A stretch of 10,214 bases of DNA from Planctomycetaceae bacterium (GTDB lineage Bacteria > Planctomycetota > Planctomycetia > Pirellulales > Thermoguttaceae). The stretch spans positions 1 through 10,214 of the forward strand of contig JAITBS010000626.1 in NCBI GenBank assembly GCA_031283515.1, written 5' to 3'. Made by a program: the position numbers and the translations under genes. Positions 1 to 7,040 of the stretch are shown here, piece after piece; position 1 is the stretch's first letter; every line of letters begins with the position of its first letter. The notes below the pieces were generated by a model. That model had not been told where the DNA came from. It saw only the letters and a list, made by a program, of their open reading frames with translations, and did no database searches.

Positions 1-125
1 TAATACACTTTCAGGGCTTGTTAATTGGGAGGATTTAACCCGCCCCGTTGGGGCGGGTTATAATCTTAACGCCCTTTCAGGGCTACCTATTGTTGTTAAC
101 TACAAATATTCCACTGATATATTAC
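1..125 (-). repeat. partial composite intergenic repeat, continuing off the left edge
   Basis: Read on the minus strand, this begins with the end module seen at six other places in the window (96-125, GTAATATATCAGTGGAAT...). It is followed by a small hairpin, GCCCT-TTC-AGGGC at 71-83, and a strong GC hairpin at 36-60. A second, degenerate copy of the CTTTCAGGGCT motif lies at 9-19. The order end module, then C-rich/G-rich hairpin matches the element at 7214-7434, whose right side carries the same TTTCAGGGCT.CCTATTGTTG..TAACTACAAA string. I read this as one end of another copy whose remainder lies outside the window. No gene is visible here. Confidence 0.6.
36..60. repeat. perfect GC-rich hairpin inside the left-edge repeat
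   Basis: TAACCCGCCCC (36-46) pairs perfectly with GGGGCGGGTTA (50-60) across a 3-nt loop, giving an 11-bp stem. There is no run of T after either arm, so it does not look like a classical intrinsic terminator. It could still stop or stabilise transcripts of the minus-strand gene ending at 166. It is more likely an internal hairpin of the repeat element. Confidence 0.7.
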
Positions 126-145
126 CAATTATTATATTACCCGCC

Positions 146-165
146 AATTTCGATATATCGGAATT
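146..165. other. near-perfect palindrome touching the stop codon of the TPR gene
   Basis: AATTTCGATATATCGGAATT is a 20-bp palindrome with one mismatched pair. It lies directly downstream of the TGA stop at 166-168 of the minus-strand gene. No T tract follows on the minus strand, so a terminator role is uncertain. It is AT-rich and short enough that chance cannot be excluded. Confidence 0.4.
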
Positions 166-1902
166 TCACCAATCTTTTTCGACCGGAACCGCTTGCAGGA
201 GTAAGGTTCGTAATTTTTCGCGTTTCTCATTGGCTTCCTGTTGACGACGTTTAACTTGTCGGAGCATTCGTTCCACTCTTTCCATTTCCTCATTCTTTTG
301 CTGAGATGTTACATCGTTTTTCTGTTGTTCCTGTTTCGATTCTGTTGGGTTTTGTTCATCGGATTGGGTTGTTTTATCTTGTTGATCCTGTTGCTGTTGA
401 TCTTGTTTTTGTTCTTGTTGATCCTGTTGTTTTTGATCTTGTTTCTGTTGCTGATTGTTTTGTTGATTTTGCTGTTGTTGATTCTGTTCCTGATTTTGAT
501 TCTGTTGGTTTTGCTGTTGCTGATTCTGTTCCTGATTGTTTTGTTGTTGTTGATTCTGTTGCTGATTCTGATTCTGTTGGTTTTGCTGCAACGGTTTTAG
601 AATTTCACGGAGCAGTTCCAGTGCTTTATTTTGCTTCGGAAACGCATCTTCGGATTTATTTTCGGTAAGTAATTGTGAGGACTCTTCGGCAAGTGTTTGA
701 ATTTCCGGTCCGTATTGCACTGCCAAATTCATTGATTCACGAATCGCATTCAGTTTTTCAGGTTGATCTTGATCGGCACCATGACCGGCTGCCAGCTCCT
801 GCAATCCGTGTTTCGCCCGAAAAACCATTAACGGCATCCCATTAGCAACTAATTGTTCTTCCCGTATTTGTTCTGTTATATCGGGAGTTTCCGTTTGTTT
901 GTTCCCGTTTGCCGGATTGTTGTTGCAAAGAGTCGCCTGTTTCTTTTCGGCTTCCTGAACAATGACCTCAAACGGCGATAGATTCAAGCGAATCCGGTTC
1001 ATAAGGTCTGCCGCCTCGCGAGCAACTCCCAACGCCTTATCCCCCCGAAATTTATAAAGTAAATTACCAACTTCTCCGGTTAATTCGTGAATCCGCTCCA
1101 ATTCCCGAACAATTGTCTCCATTCCTTGACGTTCTTGCTCTGATAATTTGTTGTCAGCCGATTTTTGTTGCAGTGTCTGTTGCAACTCGTTTTGTAACAC
1201 AGAGATTTCTTCTGTTAATTTGTTTTGTTCGCGGGCAGTCTCGTAAAACGTTTGGAATTTTTTCGGGGAATCGGGAATCTCGTTCGTTTGGCGGATTGCA
1301 TTATTGATCGTTCCTTCCCAATCCTCGAACCATTGCAATCGTTTCGTAATATCGTCAGAACGTTTTTGTGAACGGTCAAAAGAATCCCATTCCGTTTGAA
1401 TTTTGTTTTTCCATGCCCGAATCTGTTCAAGATTCATTCGAACAGGTTCTGACGGTTCGACCAGAAGAGATTCCGTGTAATATTTTTCCGCTGCGAGTAA
1501 TTGATCGAGAACACTTGGGCGTTGTTCGGACGGGGTTTCTTCGGGTTTTTCCGCGAGGAGTTGTTTCGCACGGCTGACCGCAAGACTCCCCAAAAGGGTA
1601 AGCGACTTCGACGCAATATCCGCATCTTTTGCCACCGCCGATTTCCGAAGAGTTTGAACTGCTTCATCGAACTTGCCCGAAGCAGCAAGAGCAGCACCGC
1701 GATTGAAAATTATTCGCAAATCATTGGGTGATTTTTGTTCGGCGTCGGCAAATTCTTCGGCAGCTTTGGAGTAATCGCCTTTCCGAAACGCTTCCACTCC
1801 TTCTCCAGTTGAAGCAACCGCCAACAATTTCAGCGTTACCAAAAACAGAAGAACTCTCAATATTGTTCTTGTCTGAAAAAATATCCGAAAAAGAAAACGC
1901 AT
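166..1902 (-). CDS. signal-anchored TPR protein with Q/N-rich linker
   Basis: A 578-residue protein whose molecular role I cannot assign. Residues 1-31 form a basic, strongly hydrophobic signal peptide or membrane anchor, so the rest is probably periplasmic. TPR-like helices follow at about 35-64 (GDYSKAAEEFADAEQKSPND), 64-97 (FNRGAALAASGKFDEAV) and 131-155. Residues 160-310 are charged and look coiled-coil-like. Residues 439-508 are almost only Q and N, then a K/R/E-rich helix runs to the C-terminal VPVEKDW. From family knowledge, TPR plus low-complexity linker plus this ending resembles BatC-like TPR proteins encoded with vWA-domain Bat/aerotolerance genes in planctomycetes. None of those partners is visible here. 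The ATG at 1900-1902 has GAGAG 9 nt upstream. The gene follows purA by 52 nt on the same strand and may share its transcript. Confidence 0.85.
   Translation of the reverse strand: MRFLFRIFFQTRTILRVLLFLVTLKLLAVASTGEGVEAFRKGDYSKAAEEFADAEQKSPNDLRIIFNRGAALAASGKFDEAVQTLRKSAVAKDADIASKSLTLLGSLAVSRAKQLLAEKPEETPSEQRPSVLDQLLAAEKYYTESLLVEPSEPVRMNLEQIRAWKNKIQTEWDSFDRSQKRSDDITKRLQWFEDWEGTINNAIRQTNEIPDSPKKFQTFYETAREQNKLTEEISVLQNELQQTLQQKSADNKLSEQERQGMETIVRELERIHELTGEVGNLLYKFRGDKALGVAREAADLMNRIRLNLSPFEVIVQEAEKKQATLCNNNPANGNKQTETPDITEQIREEQLVANGMPLMVFRAKHGLQELAAGHGADQDQPEKLNAIRESMNLAVQYGPEIQTLAEESSQLLTENKSEDAFPKQNKALELLREILKPLQQNQQNQNQQQNQQQQNNQEQNQQQQNQQNQNQEQNQQQQNQQNNQQQKQDQKQQDQQEQKQDQQQQDQQDKTTQSDEQNPTESKQEQQKNDVTSQQKNEEMERVERMLRQVKRRQQEANEKREKLRTLLLQAVPVEKDW
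379..588 (-). repeat. low-complexity CAA/CAG/AAT tract encoding poly-Q/N
   Basis: About 210 bp of mixed CAA, CAG, AAT and AAC codons encode residues 439-508 of the TPR protein. The codons are mixed rather than one pure triplet, so the amino-acid composition appears to be kept rather than being simple microsatellite noise. The complement stays open as a leucine-rich frame, which is an artefact. Confidence 0.8.
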
Positions 1903-1948
1903 AAGACAAATCTCTCAACTGAATCGTCTGAATAACAGTGTTGCCAAA

Positions 1949-1971
1949 AAACAATTACAAAAAAATTGTTT
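1949..1971 (-). terminator. weak AT-rich hairpin at the end of purA
   Basis: AAACAATT (1949-1956) and AATTGTTT (1964-1971) can form an 8-bp stem with a 7-nt loop. On the minus strand the 3' arm runs into three further T residues. It overlaps the purA stop codon (1955-1957). With only one G-C pair the stem is weak, so readthrough into the TPR gene is likely. Confidence 0.2.
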
Positions 1972-3262
1972 GAAGCCGGTCTGGTCCCACAGAAACAATT
2001 TCAACAGGTTTACCCATTAGTTCGGCAATTCGTTTGATGTACTGTTTGGCATTGACCGGAAGATCCTCATATTTTGTGATTGCGGTGATTTCTTCTTGCC
2101 AACCGGGCAATGTTTCGTAAATCGGAACTGCTTTTCGTAAATCGTCAATATCACCCGGAAAATATTCGATACGTTGTCCGTCTATTTCATAAGCAATACA
2201 AATTTGCAGGAAATCGAACCCGCTCAATACATCCAGAAGCATGATCGAAAGCGTATCAATGCCGCTCAGTCTTGCCGAATAACGGACGGCAACCGCATCA
2301 AACCAACCACAACGGCGCGGGCGTTTTGTTACGGTGCCGTATTCATTGCCGCGATCACGGATTCGTTTGCCGATATCGTTGTTTTGCTCTGTCGGGCAAG
2401 GACCGCCGCCAACACGAGTAGTGTACGCTTTGGCAATTCCGATAATTTTTTTGAGAAAATGAGGCGGTACACCGCTTCCGCTGGAAATTCCCGTACCGCT
2501 GCTGTTACTGCTTGTTACATAAGGAAATGTTCCGTGATCAATATCCAGCAAAGAACCTTGCGCCCCTTCAAAAAGAATATGTTTATCCGCATCAACTGCG
2601 TCCAGAAGATAATTTGTTGTGTCGGCAACATAAGGACGAAGTTGTTCGGCATAATTGGAATATTCTTTGTAAATTGTTTCCGCATCCAATTCCATATCTA
2701 AACCGGGGATTCTCATTGTATTATCGCAATGATTTGTCAATCCCAAAAACAATTGGTCTTTAACACCGATAATATGTTCGATTCTTTTTTTGAAATCAGG
2801 TTTGTAAAGATCGCCAACTCGAACCGCTAAGGCTCGTCCGACTTTGTCTTCGTAACAAGGACCGATACCGCGCAAAGTTGTTCCGATGGGTTCACCGCCG
2901 CCGATGTTGTTGAACATGCGGTCGGTGATATGGTGCCATGGAAAAATGACGTGGGCGCGATTACTAATAAAGAGATTAGAATCGATTTTGATTCCTTGTT
3001 TGAGAAGGGAGTTGATTTCCTGAAGGACGGCTGCGGGGCTTAGAACAACTCCGCCGGCAATAACACATTGAACATGAGGACGAAAAATACCGCTTGGAAT
3101 TAACGATAATTTGAATTTTTCACCGTTAACGACAACAGTATGACCTGCATTGGCTCCGCCTTGATAACGCACAACAATTTCGTGTTGTTCCGTGAGCAGA
3201 TCAACAATTTTACCTTTTGCTTCATCTCCCCATTGGAGACCGATAATGGCAGTACCCGGCAC
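1955..3262 (-). CDS. purA: adenylosuccinate synthetase
   Basis: PurA joins IMP and aspartate using GTP, giving adenylosuccinate, the first committed step from IMP to AMP in the cytoplasm. The 435 residues are full length for the family. Visible motifs are the P-loop WGDEAKGK (11-18) with catalytic D13, GANAGHTVV with catalytic H41, TTLRGIGPCYEDK (128-140), FEGAQGSLLDIDHGTFPYVT (231-250), RVGGGPCPTE (273-282), RPRRCGWFDA (304-313) and SVGPDRLQTI near the C terminus. The P-loop has Ala where most bacteria have Gly (GDEGKGK); I recall this form from planctomycete PurA but could not check. The start is GTG at 3260-3262, preceded by GAGG with 7-nt spacing, and the N terminus MPGTAIIGLQWGDE fits the family. 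It is first in a possible two-gene unit with the TPR gene. Confidence 0.97.
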   Translation of the reverse strand: MPGTAIIGLQWGDEAKGKIVDLLTEQHEIVVRYQGGANAGHTVVVNGEKFKLSLIPSGIFRPHVQCVIAGGVVLSPAAVLQEINSLLKQGIKIDSNLFISNRAHVIFPWHHITDRMFNNIGGGEPIGTTLRGIGPCYEDKVGRALAVRVGDLYKPDFKKRIEHIIGVKDQLFLGLTNHCDNTMRIPGLDMELDAETIYKEYSNYAEQLRPYVADTTNYLLDAVDADKHILFEGAQGSLLDIDHGTFPYVTSSNSSGTGISSGSGVPPHFLKKIIGIAKAYTTRVGGGPCPTEQNNDIGKRIRDRGNEYGTVTKRPRRCGWFDAVAVRYSARLSGIDTLSIMLLDVLSGFDFLQICIAYEIDGQRIEYFPGDIDDLRKAVPIYETLPGWQEEITAITKYEDLPVNAKQYIKRIAELMGKPVEIVSVGPDRLQTIFL

Positions 3263-3659
3263 GCGTAAACCTCGTTGTTGAAAGGAAAAAATGAAAAAAC
3301 ATCAATAGGACATTATTGAACGGAATAAGATAATCCCACTTATTTTATCACAACAAAACAACTTGGCAACAAGGGAAGATCATCTCTGCAAAAAACTGTT
3401 TCGGATTAGCGGGTTATTGAGTTTTGTGTCAGGGGACATTTCGCCGTAAAGGTTACCTCGTTGTACTCGCCGAATCGCTTTCAATATTGGGGGGTTGTTG
3501 CAAAATTCACCAAAGTATTTGATAATTCTACCGTTGATAGACAGAAATCAAAAAACGAAACGTATTGCAACACCAAGAACCATCGTTAATTTGATTCAAT
3601 GTCGGTTGTCATAAAAATAAGATCACGACTGAATTGATACAAAGAAAGGAGAAAATACA
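3263..3659. other. divergent intergenic region between purA and the prenyl synthase
   Basis: This 397-bp gap must hold the promoters of both flanking genes. Apart from the weak purA candidate I see no convincing promoter for the plus-strand gene, no riboswitch, no hidden gene and none of the repeat modules that fill the other gaps. It is the only long intergenic region here free of them. A clear Shine-Dalgarno (AAAGGAG, 3645-3651) ends the region. Confidence 0.6.
3328..3356 (-). promoter_or_regulatory. candidate purA promoter
   Basis: On the minus strand TTGTTG (3351-3356) and TTATCT (3328-3333) are separated by 17 nt, about 65 bp upstream of the purA start. Both boxes are only partial matches to the sigma-70 consensus, and a shifted pair (TTGTGA with TCTTAT) fits equally well. 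Only the position, in the divergent gap, supports it. Confidence 0.25.
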
Positions 3660-4748
3660 GTGTCCAATTATTCACTTCGAACCAGTATCCGTTTTTGCCA
3701 ACAGTTTGCCCGTTCCTCAAAATCGAATTTTGTCTCCGCATTTTCACTTCTTCCATCCGCCAAACGGGAAGCAATGGAAATACTTTATGCTTATACCCGA
3801 TTTACGGATGATTTAGTGGATCAACCGGATATTGACCCGCAAAACGGTACGATCATTCCAATCAGTACACGGCGGAAATTACAAAAATTAAACCAATGGA
3901 CAGCCGCACTCGAGGCAACACTCGGTTCCCTCAACGGTACCGAACCCATCATCGATAAACCCGAACACGAAAACACTTTTCAGGCTTTGGAACAACAATT
4001 TCCGGGTTGTACCGGTTTGAAATTGTTACCGGCTTTGAAGATGATAGTCCATCGTTTCAATATTCCGCGAGAACCGCTATTTCATTTGATTGACGGAGTA
4101 GAATCGGATATCGAACCGCATGAGTTTAAAACATTTGAAGATTGTGCCGACTACTGTCATCAGGTGGCAACCTCTGTCGGGTTTGCATCATTGGCTATTT
4201 GGGGAACAACGGAACCGCTTTTTTCCGAACCGGTGGTTCGTGCCGCTAAAGCGTGCGGAATTGCACTCCAATGGACAAATATTCTGCGTGATCTGACGGA
4301 AGATTATCAAAACAACCGGCTTTATCTGCCGCAAAATGAACTTCAACGATACGGTTTAACCAACAACCAGTTCGGTTCGCTGCTTGATAGAAAAAAATGG
4401 AACGAACAGAAAAAGAAACCCAAAAATCTTTCAGATTACGATCAATATGCTTTTCAGGAAATGATTCGGCGTATGGAAGAGTTTGAAGAAAAATGGAACA
4501 AATTACTTCAGATTCAGTTTGAGCGTTGTGAAATTTATTACACGAATGCCGCTCCGCTTTACCAACTGATTTCACGGGACAGCCGCCGTGTTTACGGATT
4601 GATGTGGAGCCGGTATTACAACCTGTTTCGTAAAATCCAAAATAAACCGCTGCAGATTCTTCAAGGCAGAGTTCAACTAACAACATTCCAAAAATTACGG
4701 CTTTTATTCTTCTGGAAATTTTTACCCGGTAAACAACTCAAAAAGTAA
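3660..4748 (+). CDS. squalene/phytoene synthase family enzyme
   Basis: A head-to-head trans-prenyl synthase. The family condenses two farnesyl or geranylgeranyl diphosphates into (hydroxy)squalene or phytoene precursors for hopanoids or carotenoids at the membrane. The first aspartate-rich motif is DDLVD (50-54, after ILYAYTRF). The second is ILRDLTEDYQNNRLYLP (188-204) with D191 and D195. GVESDIEP (146-153) and the YCHQVATSVGFASLAIWG block (165-182) also fit. That block looks more like HpnD/phytoene synthase than HpnC, but the product cannot be settled from sequence alone. At 362 residues it is longer than the usual ~280-310, with an insertion around 56-110 and a basic C-terminal tail. The GTG start has AAAGGAG 8 nt upstream. 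Hopanoid or carotenoid partner genes are not in the window, so it stands alone. It converges on pgi. Confidence 0.9.
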   Translation: MSNYSLRTSIRFCQQFARSSKSNFVSAFSLLPSAKREAMEILYAYTRFTDDLVDQPDIDPQNGTIIPISTRRKLQKLNQWTAALEATLGSLNGTEPIIDKPEHENTFQALEQQFPGCTGLKLLPALKMIVHRFNIPREPLFHLIDGVESDIEPHEFKTFEDCADYCHQVATSVGFASLAIWGTTEPLFSEPVVRAAKACGIALQWTNILRDLTEDYQNNRLYLPQNELQRYGLTNNQFGSLLDRKKWNEQKKKPKNLSDYDQYAFQEMIRRMEEFEEKWNKLLQIQFERCEIYYTNAAPLYQLISRDSRRVYGLMWSRYYNLFRKIQNKPLQILQGRVQLTTFQKLRLLFFWKFLPGKQLKK

Positions 4749-4788
4749 GCAATATTTCAACGAAATACTGATTCGGATAAAATATTTC

Positions 4789-5024
4789 GTAATATATCAA
4801 TGGAATTTTTATTTTTTCTTCTTCACCCCAAAAGGGTGGTATTTTCATAACCGTAGGTCAAGCGAGTAGTTGATAGTGGATAGTGGAGAGTTCGCACGCG
4901 GAGTAATACCATTTCGGCAGTAATTCCGCTTGCGGCACTATCAACTATCCACTCTCAACTATCAACTTGCCGCTGCCCCTGTCGGGGTGAAAATCGAAAA
5001 ACAAATATGCCGCTGATAGATTAC
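4789..5024. repeat. MITE-like composite palindromic element 1
   Basis: A 236-bp element lies between the stops of two convergent genes. Left end module 4789-4817 (GTAATATATCAATGG...) is matched in inverted orientation at 4997-5024. Just inside the ends, CACCCC/GGGGTG strings (4823-4838 and 4976-4990) also mirror each other. The centre is a stem of degenerate heptamers, AGTTGAT AGTGGAT AGTGGAG at 4868-4888 against ACTATCA ACTATCC ACTCTCA ACTATCA at 4937-4964. An inner hairpin carries the CGCGGAGTAATACC core. Bases 4789-4874 match 8565-8650 at 80 of 86 positions without gaps. There is no coding capacity. The inverted ends suggest a non-autonomous mobile repeat, but no target-site duplication is obvious. 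Confidence 0.7.
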
Positions 5025-5058
5025 GAATTTGGTAAAAATACACACTTGAGTTTTGTGA

Positions 5059-5237
5059 AATATCTCGTGATATTGGCAAAATATCATGTGATATTGGCGA
5101 AATATCACGTGATATTGGCAAAATATCACGTGATATTGGCGGAATATCACGTGATATTGGCGAAATATCACGTGATATTGGCGAAATATCACGTGATATT
5201 GGCGTAATATCACGTGATATTTGTGGAATATCTCGCG
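5059..5237. repeat. 21-bp tandem array of the palindrome AATATCACGTGATATT
   Basis: Eight complete 21-bp units start at 5059, 5080, 5101, 5122, 5143, 5164, 5185 and 5206. A ninth, degenerate half unit (AATATCTCGCG) starts at 5227. Each unit is a 16-bp palindrome plus a 5-nt spacer, mostly GGCGA or GGCAA. Units 3-8 carry the perfect palindrome. Unit 1 has one change (CTCGTG core) and unit 2 one (CATGTG core), so the array decays at its ends. The 21-bp period equals two DNA turns, which puts all dyads on one face. It is also divisible by three, so both strands stay open and read YHVI repeats; I regard these frames as spurious. Array-wide symmetric binding of a dimeric protein is the simplest idea. 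It lies between the convergent prenyl synthase and pgi genes. Confidence 0.95.
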
Positions 5238-5248
5238 TTTTTTTGTTC

Positions 5249-5288
5249 GCAAGCGGAATTTTAATCAGGTGTTGATAATTCCGCTTGC
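5249..5288. repeat. short inverted repeat sharing the core of the heptamer-stem elements
   Basis: GCAAGCGGAATT (5249-5260) and AATTCCGCTTGC (5277-5288) are perfect 12-bp arms around a 16-nt loop. The GTTCGCAAGCGG and CCGCTTGCGGCACTAT borders match the inner core of the elements at 4868-4967 and 8644-8753, so this is a reduced copy without the heptamer arms. It lies 33 bp beyond the pgi stop codon and could form a hairpin in the pgi transcript, but no T tract follows. Confidence 0.75.
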
Positions 5289-5320
5289 GGCACTATTCAC
5301 TCTTTTGTTTAATTACGTGC

Positions 5321-6964
5321 TTATTTATTTTTCTTGTAAAATGCGATTAAGCTGTTGGTTGAGGAGTCGTGCGACGTAACAGTTTGGTCATTCAGCAACT
5401 CCGGTAATACCGCATTGGCAAGTTGTTTGCCAAGTTCAACGCCCATCTGATCAAACGAGTTAATATTCCAGATAATACCTTGCACGAAAATTTTGTGTTC
5501 GTAAAACACAATCAGAGAACCGAGTGTTTTAGGTGTTAGTTTTTTGAAAAAGAACGAATTTGTTGGGCGATTACCCGGAAACACCTTCGACGGAGCAAGC
5601 CGTAACACTTCATCGTTCGGCAATCCCAATTTTCGTAATTCATCAGCCGCTTCTTCAAAAGTTCGTCCTTTCATGAGGGCTTCTGTTTGCGCCAGGAAAT
5701 TCGCCAACAGTTTGGGGTGATGATCGCTGATTGGATTCTGCGATTGAACCGGAGCCAGAAAATCGCAAGGAATTAATTTTGTTCCCTGATGAATCAATTG
5801 ATAAAAAGCGTGTTGACCATTCGTTCCCGGTTCGCCCCAAATAATAGAACCCGTCGAATAATCAACCGCTTGGTTGTTACGGTCAATACTTTTACCATTG
5901 CTTTCCATATCACCTTGTTGAAAATAAGCAGCGAAACGGTGCATGTATTGATCGTACGGCAAAATCGCCTGACTGTCCGCATCCCAAAAATTATTGTACC
6001 AAATCCCAAGCAGCCCCATCACAACAGGAATATTCCGCTCAAACGGGGTATTAAGAAAATGTTCATCGGCTTCAAAAGCTCCGGTCAGAAGTGCTTCAAA
6101 ATTGTCGTAACCAATCGCTAACACAATGGATAAACCAATTGCCGACCAAAGTGAATAACGACCGCCAACCCAATCCCAAAATATAAACATATTGGCAGGA
6201 TCAATACCAAATGCTTCAACTTTCCCGCGGTTTGTTGAAAGCGCAACAAAATGTTTCGCCACATCGGAAACATGACAACCTTGACCCGAAAGAAACCATT
6301 TTTTAGCAGATTCTGCGTTGGTCATCGTTTCCTGAGTCGTGAATGTTTTCGACGCAATAATAAACAATGTTGTTTCCTGATTAAGTTTTTTGAGAGTTTC
6401 AGCAACATGAGTTCCGTCGATATTTGAAACGAAATGAATATTAATTCGTGTTTGGTACGGTTTCAACGCTTCCGTAACCATAACAGGACCAAGATCGGAA
6501 CCGCCAATACCAATATTCACAACATCAGTAATTGCTTTACCGGTGTAACCTTTCCAATGACCTTCGAGAATTTGTTTTGAAAAAGTTTTCATTTTTTCCA
6601 ATACAGTATTGATGTCCGGCATGACGTCAACACCGTCTGCGAAAATCGGTCGGTTCGAACGGTTACGCAACGCCGTATGTAATACTGCACGTTTTTCGGT
6701 ATCATTGATCTTTTCACCGGAAAACATCTTGTTCCGAAATTCGGCAACATTTGTTTCTTTTGCCAAATCAATTAAGAGTTTAAGTGTTTCTTTTGTGATC
6801 CGGTTTTTCGAGTAATCAAAAAGAATATTGTCCTCGAATAAAATAGAAAATTCATCGAACCGTTTGGGATTTTCGGTGAAAAGTTCCCGCATCGTAACGG
6901 TTTCAAAAAATTGACGATGTTTTTGTAACGCCGTCCATGCTGCGGATTTTGTCAAGTCAGACAT
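5321..6964 (-). CDS. pgi: glucose-6-phosphate isomerase
   Basis: Pgi interconverts glucose 6-phosphate and fructose 6-phosphate in glycolysis and gluconeogenesis, in the cytoplasm. The 547 residues are full length for the long bacterial/eukaryotic PGI type. Visible signatures are VVNIGIGGSDLGP (148-160), ASKTFTTQETMTNA (204-217), GGRYSLWSAIGL (267-278, R269), GDMESNGKS (351-359, catalytic E354), GEPGTNGQHAFYQLIHQGT (377-395, catalytic H385) and SFDQMGVELGKQLA (503-516, catalytic K513). Residue roles come from rabbit PGI numbering. The ATG at 6962-6964 gives the expected N terminus, but no Shine-Dalgarno stands in front of it (AATTTAATCCA). Initiation may depend on another signal. No sugar-metabolism neighbour is present. 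Confidence 0.98.
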   Translation of the reverse strand: MSDLTKSAAWTALQKHRQFFETVTMRELFTENPKRFDEFSILFEDNILFDYSKNRITKETLKLLIDLAKETNVAEFRNKMFSGEKINDTEKRAVLHTALRNRSNRPIFADGVDVMPDINTVLEKMKTFSKQILEGHWKGYTGKAITDVVNIGIGGSDLGPVMVTEALKPYQTRINIHFVSNIDGTHVAETLKKLNQETTLFIIASKTFTTQETMTNAESAKKWFLSGQGCHVSDVAKHFVALSTNRGKVEAFGIDPANMFIFWDWVGGRYSLWSAIGLSIVLAIGYDNFEALLTGAFEADEHFLNTPFERNIPVVMGLLGIWYNNFWDADSQAILPYDQYMHRFAAYFQQGDMESNGKSIDRNNQAVDYSTGSIIWGEPGTNGQHAFYQLIHQGTKLIPCDFLAPVQSQNPISDHHPKLLANFLAQTEALMKGRTFEEAADELRKLGLPNDEVLRLAPSKVFPGNRPTNSFFFKKLTPKTLGSLIVFYEHKIFVQGIIWNINSFDQMGVELGKQLANAVLPELLNDQTVTSHDSSTNSLIAFYKKNK

Positions 6965-7034
6965 TGGATTAAATTATTAAACAGATAAATTATTAAGTAA
7001 TCAGAAAAAAGTTACAGTTCACACACAGACCACA

Positions 7035-7040
7035 ATTATA
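7035..7040 (-). promoter_or_regulatory. candidate -10 box for pgi
   Basis: A perfect TATAAT occurs on the minus strand about 70 bp upstream of the pgi ATG. No good -35 hexamer lies 16-18 nt before it and there is no extended TGN. The 6965-7213 interval otherwise holds AT-rich sequence with no gene that I can see. Confidence 0.35.

Noticed and set aside
241..600. Leucine-rich plus-strand open frame of 119 residues
   Set aside because: It is the complement of the Q/N codon tract of the TPR gene; the composition is forced by the repeat and the real gene is on the minus strand.
4761..4789. Terminator hairpin CGAAATA...TATTTCG after the prenyl synthase gene
   Set aside because: Only a 7-bp AT-rich stem with a 15-nt loop and no T tract; within chance expectation.
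5007..5207. Plus-strand frame of YHVILAK repeats
   Set aside because: The ATG belongs to the intergenic end module and has no ribosome binding site; the DNA palindrome, not a peptide, is what is conserved between units.
5059..5237. CRISPR array
   Set aside because: Spacers are only 5 nt and nearly identical, the repeat is a full palindrome and no cas gene is present.
4962..5252. Minus-strand frame of YHVI repeats across the 21-bp array
   Set aside because: The start is a TTG inside a repeat hairpin with no Shine-Dalgarno, and the frame is open only because the unit is 21 bp and palindromic.
5249..5288. Intrinsic terminator for pgi
   Set aside because: The stem is good, but on the minus strand it is followed by GAACAAAAAAAC rather than a T run, and it is a copy of the repeat core.
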